Assembly (NCBI GenBank): GCA_964453575.1
Contig: CAYVRW010000023.1
Coordinates: forward strand, 1-26,708
Direction of reading: 5' to 3'
Source of the DNA: JABDBK01 sp964453575
GTDB lineage: Bacteria > Pseudomonadota > Gammaproteobacteria > DSM-16500
DNA length: 26,708 bases
Part shown: in pieces, positions 24,501 through 26,708 of the stretch
Position numbering within the stretch: the stretch's first letter is position 1
Layout: each line of letters opens with the position of its first letter
Translations under genes and position numbers: made by a program
Notes under the pieces: model-generated
What the model was told of the DNA's origin: nothing
Database searches by the model: none
Seen by the model: the letters and a program-made list of their open reading frames with translations, nothing else

Positions 24501-26708
24501 ATAGTTCAGAAAATCCATCAACAGCCGCACGCACAGTGAGCTTTACAGTCAATGACAGTGCAGCTAATTCCAATACGGTAACATCAACGATTAATATTAC
24601 AGCAGTCAATGACGCACCTGTTGCAGTCAATGATGTGGCTACGGCACTTGAGGCAGGCACAGCTGCAGGTAGTAATGCTACTGGCAATGTCTTAACGAAT
24701 GATACGGATGTGGATAATAGCAATGCGCAATTGAGTGTTGCTTCCTTCCGAACCGGCGGCACTGAAGGTGTAGGTACGGCAGGAACATTAGGCAGTCCAT
24801 TAACAGGTTTGTATGGCAGTTTAACTTTAAATGCAGATGGTACTTATACCTATGTCATTGATAACAATAATGCAGCTGTTCAAGCCTTGAATGCGGGTGA
24901 TTCACTTGTCGAAAGCTTTAATTACACTGTGAAAGATCCAAGTAACGCAACGGATATTGCCACTTTAACGATTACCATTAACGGTGCAAACGATGCTCCT
25001 ATCGCTGTGAATGATGTTGCCACTGCAGTTGAAGCAGGTGTGTCAGCAGGCAGTAATGCGACGGGTAATGTCTTAACGAATGATACCGATGTCGATAATC
25101 CTAATGCTTCATTAAGTGTAGCTTCTTTCCGCACGGGTGCTATTGAAGGATTAGGTACGGCAGGAACATTAGGCAGCCCATTAACAGGGTTATATGGCAG
25201 CTTAACATTGAATGCTAATGGTACTTATACTTATGTAGTTGATAACAGTAATGCATTAGTGCAAGCCTTAAATGTAGGTAATACACTTACTGAATCATTC
25301 AATTACACAGTCAAAGATCCAGGTAATGCAACGGATATTGCAACCTTAACGATCACGATTAATGGTGCGAATGATGCTGCTATCATTGGCGGCGATTCGA
25401 GTGGTAGTGTGATCGAAGCTGGCGGTGTTGCGAATGCGATTGTTGGTACACCTGTGGCTACGGGTGTATTGACTGTAACCGATGTGGATAGCGCAGCAAC
25501 CTTTAATGCTGTGTTAACTCCTACAGCAGGTGCGAATGGTTATGGCAGTTATACGTTAGCAAATAATGGCAGCTGGGTTTATACGTTAGATAATACTAAT
25601 GCAGCAGTTCAAGCTTTGAATGTCGGTCAAACTTTATCAGATACTTTCACTGCCGTGACAGCCGATGGTACAACGCAACTGGTGACCATCACGATTAACG
25701 GTACAAATGATAGTGCTGTCATTAGTGGTGATATTAGCGGCAGTGTGATAGAAGCCGGTGGTGTTGCGAATGCCGTCGCGGGTACCCCTGTTGCAAGTGG
25801 TCAATTAAGTGTGGTTGATGTGGACAGTGCCCAAACCTTTAATGCCGTGTTAACTCCTACCACAGGTGCAAACGGTTACGGTTCTTATACATTAGCAAGT
25901 GATGGCAGCTGGTCTTACACTTTAGATAATAACAATGCTGCGGTTCAAGCCTTGAATATCGGTCAAACCTTATCTGATACCTTCACTGCCGTGACAGCTG
26001 ATGGTACAACACAACTTGTAACGATTACGATTAACGGCAGAAATGATAATGCACTGATCGGTGGTAACATCAGCGGCAGCGTCACTGAAGCTGGCGGTCT
26101 TTTGAATGTGATTCCTGGTACGCCAATTGCCAGTGGTGTATTGACGGTGAGCGATGTTGACAGCGCACAAACTTTTAATGCCGTGTTAACTCCTACCGCG
26201 GGTGCAAATGGCTATGGCAGTTATACCTTAGCAAGTAATGGCAGCTGGACTTACACTTTAGATAATAATAATGCTGCGGTTCAAGCCTTGAATGTGGGTC
26301 AAACCTTATCTGATACCTTCACTGCCGTGACAGCTGATGGTACAACACAACTTGTGACGATTACGATTAACGGCAGAAATGATAGTGCTGTCATCAGCGG
26401 TGATATCAGTGGCAGTGTGATTGAAGCCGGTGGTGTTGCGAATGCCATTGCTGGCACTCCTACTGCAAGTGGTCAATTAAGTGTGCTTGATGTCGATAGT
26501 GCTCAAACTTTTAATGCCGTGTTAACTCCTACCGCCGGTGTAAACGGATTCGGTTCTTATACGTTAGCAAGTGATGGCAGCTGGTCTTACACCTTAGATA
26601 ATAACAATGCAACTGTTCAAGCCTTAAATGTCGGTCAAACCTTATCCGATACCTTCACTGCAATCACAGCCGATGGTACGACACAACTTGTCACGATCAC
26701 AATCCATG
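18581..26708 (+). CDS. Giant LEPR-XLL/DUF4347/VCBS-repeat surface protein, 3'-truncated
   Basis: Open for 2709 codons with no stop, so the C-terminus lies outside the window. Layout: a basic N-terminus with LEQRMLYDAA (23-32), a LEPR-XLL-type motif in place of a Sec signal; an acidic linker; DUF4347-like domain 1 (about 112-225); DUF4347 domain 2 (244-396); an RTX-like calcium-binding module (411-488); a connecting domain; then from residue 615 a continuous series of NDAPV-type cadherin/VCBS repeats. In the whole visible chain the only cysteine is Cys343, in the YGCDVAEG motif of domain 2. Such proteins are adhesins or biofilm matrix proteins exported without a cleaved signal. The divergent TolC/adaptor/M50 operon is the likely exporter. 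The final domain, and any C-terminal secretion signal, are unseen. Confidence 0.92.
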   Translation, partial: MGATGVKPKTPRNGKYRSFKQVLEQRMLYDAALIPPPTDAAVTAGANAATMHETAEAVPKPEHAPQPADQAPINTDEHATPTDAQKTSTDVTNKSSNTDKLMEFHEFTPTTKEVVFVDASLQNSPDALKGIDPNAEVHFLDMTKNVRDQMNSIMNSEDMQISAVRIITPGDNGNIQIGNEKLTGEKISDDYKDTIASWQSHLTSDAKVTWFGFKDNATGTADEISVIDLTHVIDSASTPTVHTNEVVFVDSSVTDYLDLLTDVSPDAKVVVLDGSKDALDQMADYLSDKSNIDAIHVISHGEEGKLVFGETGITEADLISHQADLAVIGQSLTADGDILLYGCDVAEGSVGHEFISKIAEMTSADVGASINATGDTMLGGDYVLEASIGQIDSALVVSLDNASYHYLLQTITGTSGADTLVPAAAGTNDTIQGNAGADIMYGALGTDVFNFAAGDSLLSFSGSGNSGVVSGYDTIKDYNLVNDKIAFTSAALAVSKNSGTASTLTLNTGATVRSMNVTLGIATFDDVATFAAAVPLNSMGDVAAVAQFLQGNDIGTAGSSVAFKATISGVTHTFVYIQGATGKGTTNVLIDLPYVTATTMTAASGQLTIAGTTINAAPVATAGATLAYTEQAAAAVIDNTITLTDPDDAFLAGATVTIASPVSGDTLNFTTQNGISILSNTGGVLTLTGNATVAQYQAALRSVTFSSSSDDPTVNNTRNSRTITWAVTDINSQGAVGGAQTSTGVTSTINVTAVNDAPVVTAGGTLGYTEQAAATAIDNTITINDADDTQISGATVTIASPVSGDTLGFTTQNGITIQSNTGGVLTLTGTATLAQYQAALRSVTFSSSSDDPTVNNTRNSRTITWAVTDANSDAVGAQTSTGVTSTINVTAVNDAPVVTAGATIGYTEQAAAAVIDNTITINDADDTQISGATVTITSPVSGDTLSFTTQNGITIQSNTGGVLTLTGTATLAQYQAALRSVTFSSSSDDPTVNNTRASRTITWAVTDANSDAVGAQTSTGVTSTINVTAVNDAPVVTAGATTGYTEQAAAAAIDNTITINDADDTQISGATVTITSPVSGDTLGFTTQNGITIQSNTGGVLTLTGTATLAQYQAALRSVTFSSSSDDPTVNNTRNSRTITWAVTDANSDAVGAQTSTGVTSTINVTAVNDAPVVTAGGTLGYTEQAAATAIDNTITINDADDTQITGATVTITSPVSGDTLGFTTQNGITIQSNTGGVLTLTGTATLAQYQAALRSVTFSSGSDDPTVNNTRNSRTITWAVTDANSDAVGAQTSTGVTSTINVTAVNDAPVVTAGATIGYTEQAAATAIDNTITINDADDTQISGATVTIASPVSGDTLGFTTQNGITIQSNTGGVLTLTGTATLAQYQAALRSVTFSSSSDDPTVNNTRNSRTITWAVTDANSDAVGAQTSTGVTSTINVTAVNDAPTLAATAANPTFTEAAGLGTQAAAVSVYSGASASTIEAGQTITDLTFTVSGLVDGNNEVIVVDGKSIALGGTTSGTTTTNGLSYTSTVSGGTATIVLSGGTLSTSATNTLVNGITYQDTNTDNPTAGNRVFTLTQIKDSGGVLNGGVNTSTLSIGSTVTVVGVNDAPVGVNDTGTAVEAGVAAGSNATGNVLTNDTDPDNTVGQLSVASFRTGGIEGLGVPGTLGSALAGTYGSLTLNADGTYTYVVDNSNALVQALNVGNTLTESFNYTVKDPSNATDIATLTITINGANDAPVLATGSTLNYTENDSASIINGAITVADVDNLTLSTATVSITGNFLAGQDSLSFANDGLTMGNIVGNYSNGTMSLSSAGNTATLVQWQSALRAVKYLNSSENPSTAARTVSFSVNDSAANSNTVTSTINVTSVNDPPVLATGSTLGYTENDAATAINTVITVSDVDNTTLSTATVQITGNFASGQDILSFTNDGSTMGNISGSYSNGTLSLSSSGNTATLAEWQSALRAVKYSNSSENPSTAARTVSFTVNDSAANSNTVTSTINITAVNDAPVAVNDVATALEAGTAAGSNATGNVLTNDTDVDNSNAQLSVASFRTGGTEGVGTAGTLGSPLTGLYGSLTLNADGTYTYVIDNNNAAVQALNAGDSLVESFNYTVKDPSNATDIATLTITINGANDAPIAVNDVATAVEAGVSAGSNATGNVLTNDTDVDNPNASLSVASFRTGAIEGLGTAGTLGSPLTGLYGSLTLNANGTYTYVVDNSNALVQALNVGNTLTESFNYTVKDPGNATDIATLTITINGANDAAIIGGDSSGSVIEAGGVANAIVGTPVATGVLTVTDVDSAATFNAVLTPTAGANGYGSYTLANNGSWVYTLDNTNAAVQALNVGQTLSDTFTAVTADGTTQLVTITINGTNDSAVISGDISGSVIEAGGVANAVAGTPVASGQLSVVDVDSAQTFNAVLTPTTGANGYGSYTLASDGSWSYTLDNNNAAVQALNIGQTLSDTFTAVTADGTTQLVTITINGRNDNALIGGNISGSVTEAGGLLNVIPGTPIASGVLTVSDVDSAQTFNAVLTPTAGANGYGSYTLASNGSWTYTLDNNNAAVQALNVGQTLSDTFTAVTADGTTQLVTITINGRNDSAVISGDISGSVIEAGGVANAIAGTPTASGQLSVLDVDSAQTFNAVLTPTAGVNGFGSYTLASDGSWSYTLDNNNATVQALNVGQTLSDTFTAITADGTTQLVTITIH
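18914..19770 (+). other. Tandem DUF4347-type domains, first one degenerate
   Basis: The two copies align along their length: EVVFVDASL/EVVFVDSSV, then a helix, then RIITPGDNGNIQIG versus HVISHGEEGKLVFG, then VTWFGF versus LLYGCD. Copy 2 keeps His300 and Cys343; copy 1 has Pro169 and Phe213 there. The His-Gly and Gly-Cys pattern recalls clan CD (caspase-like) cysteine peptidases, but catalysis is not established. Confidence 0.75.
19811..20045 (+). other. RTX-like calcium-binding module near the N-terminus
   Basis: Encodes GTSGADTLVP, NDTIQGNAGADIMYG and GTDVFNF, then YDTIKDYNLVNDKIAF. This is the order seen in hemolysin-type nonapeptide repeats and their flanking segment. In classical RTX proteins this module sits at the C-terminus, beside the secretion signal; here it follows DUF4347. 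Confidence 0.65.
20423..22912 (+). repeat. Six tandem 414-bp repeats (138-residue cadherin-like domains)
   Basis: Units begin at the codon for the N of NDAPV: 20423 (420 bp), 20843, 21257, 21671, 22085 and 22499. Each encodes YTEQAAA..IDNTIT..D.DD, GDTL.FTTQNGI, LTLTG.AT.AQYQAALRSVTFSS, then TSTINVTAVNDAP. DNA identity is very high among units 2-6, and identical stretches of more than 100 bases are shared by non-neighbouring units. Confidence 0.95.
22913..23410 (+). repeat. Single divergent 166-residue repeat
   Basis: A one-copy domain beginning NDAPTLAATAANPTFTEAAG, rich in Thr, Ser and Gly, between the 138-residue units and the first 127-residue VCBS unit. It resembles a longer cadherin-like variant with an extra strand pair; no calcium site is clear. 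Confidence 0.7.
23411..23791 (+). repeat. VCBS-type 127-residue repeat, copy 1
   Basis: 381 bp encoding VEAGVAAGSNATGNVLTNDTD, then GSLTLNADGTYTYVVDNSNA, then FNYTVKDPSNATDIATLTI. This is the VCBS pattern. The other two copies lie at 24608 and 24989, after an interposed pair of different repeats. Confidence 0.85.
23792..24607 (+). repeat. Two tandem 408-bp repeats (136-residue cadherin-like domains)
   Basis: Units start at 23792 and 24200. They share YTENDAA/YTENDSA, ITV(A/S)DVDN, ITGNF..GQD.LSF, WQSALRAVKY, SSENPSTAARTVSF and VNDSAANSNTVTSTIN. They are related to the 138-residue family but clearly separate from it. Confidence 0.88.
24608..25369 (+). repeat. VCBS-type 127-residue repeats, copies 2 and 3
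   Basis: Two 381-bp units in tandem (24608, 24989), highly similar to copy 1 at 23411. They include LSVASFRTG and TAGTLGSPLTGLYGSLTLNA-type sequence. The C, D, D, C, C order implies that units were shuffled as well as duplicated. Confidence 0.88.
25370..26708 (+). repeat. Four 336-bp VCBS repeats, array continues past the window
   Basis: Units start at 25370, 25706, 26042 and 26378 with an exact 336-bp period; a fifth would begin at 26714. Each encodes SGSVIEAGG, LTV.DVDSA.TFNAVLTPT, GSYTLA..GSW.YTLDN.NA, and TLSDTFTAVTADGTTQLVTITI. The array is cut by the edge, so the copy number is a minimum. Confidence 0.93.

Noticed and set aside
22330..25134. Several open frames on the minus strand inside the repeats
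   Set aside because: They recur with the repeat period, have similar low-complexity products, and lack ribosome-binding sites; they are antisense shadows of the repeat codons.
20423..26708. Regular repeats as a CRISPR array
   Set aside because: Periods of 336-420 bp are in frame, translate to related protein domains, and have no short identical repeats with unique spacers.
10594..26708. A complete LapA/LapD/LapG adhesin-release system
   Set aside because: The giant protein lacks a LapA-type N-terminal retention module, the GGDEF-EAL protein lacks the LapD periplasmic domain, and no LapG-type protease is present.

Overview
The window looks like a chromosomal segment of an AT-rich gammaproteobacterium, probably related to the Legionellales (Legionella, Coxiella and Berkiella relatives). 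The first 9.3 kb carries the classical gammaproteobacterial envelope cluster pyrH-frr-uppS-cdsA-bamA-skp-lpxD-fabZ-lpxA-lpxB. Its proteins resemble the gammaproteobacterial forms, but dxr and rseP are missing from their usual places. Loss of dxr fits a mevalonate-using lineage such as the Legionellales. The genus cannot be fixed from the sequence alone.

Region 1 (1-9345, all +) is a compact housekeeping operon with TAATG and ATGA overlaps. It makes pyrimidine nucleotides, recycles ribosomes, supplies undecaprenyl-PP and CDP-diacylglycerol, assembles outer-membrane proteins and performs the first steps of lipid A synthesis. A strong intrinsic terminator separates skp from lpxD. Region 2 (9347-12030) holds a coiled-coil/glycine-rich hydrophobic protein of unknown function (-) and, divergently, a membrane-anchored GGDEF-EAL protein whose two active sites are both degraded but whose c-di-GMP inhibitory (RxxD) site is kept.

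Region 3 (12066-18332, all -) is a four-gene operon: a TolC-like outer-membrane lipoprotein, a periplasmic adaptor with a signal peptide, a GAF-like/HlyD adaptor, and a polytopic M50 zinc metalloprotease fused to a HlyD-type adaptor. Region 4 (18581 to the window end, +) is read divergently. It encodes the first 2709 residues of a giant surface protein that is still open at the edge: a LEPR-XLL-type N-terminal motif, two DUF4347-type domains (the first without its His and Cys), an RTX-like module, and at least sixteen Ig/cadherin/VCBS-like repeats in five families. A 15-codon leader ORF overlaps its start codon.

Regions 3 and 4 together look like a dedicated secretion machine and its substrate. 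It has an outer-membrane channel, three adaptor-type proteins and an intramembrane protease, but no ABC ATPase in the window. This is the most promising candidate for a poorly described system. The degenerate c-di-GMP protein next door may regulate it.
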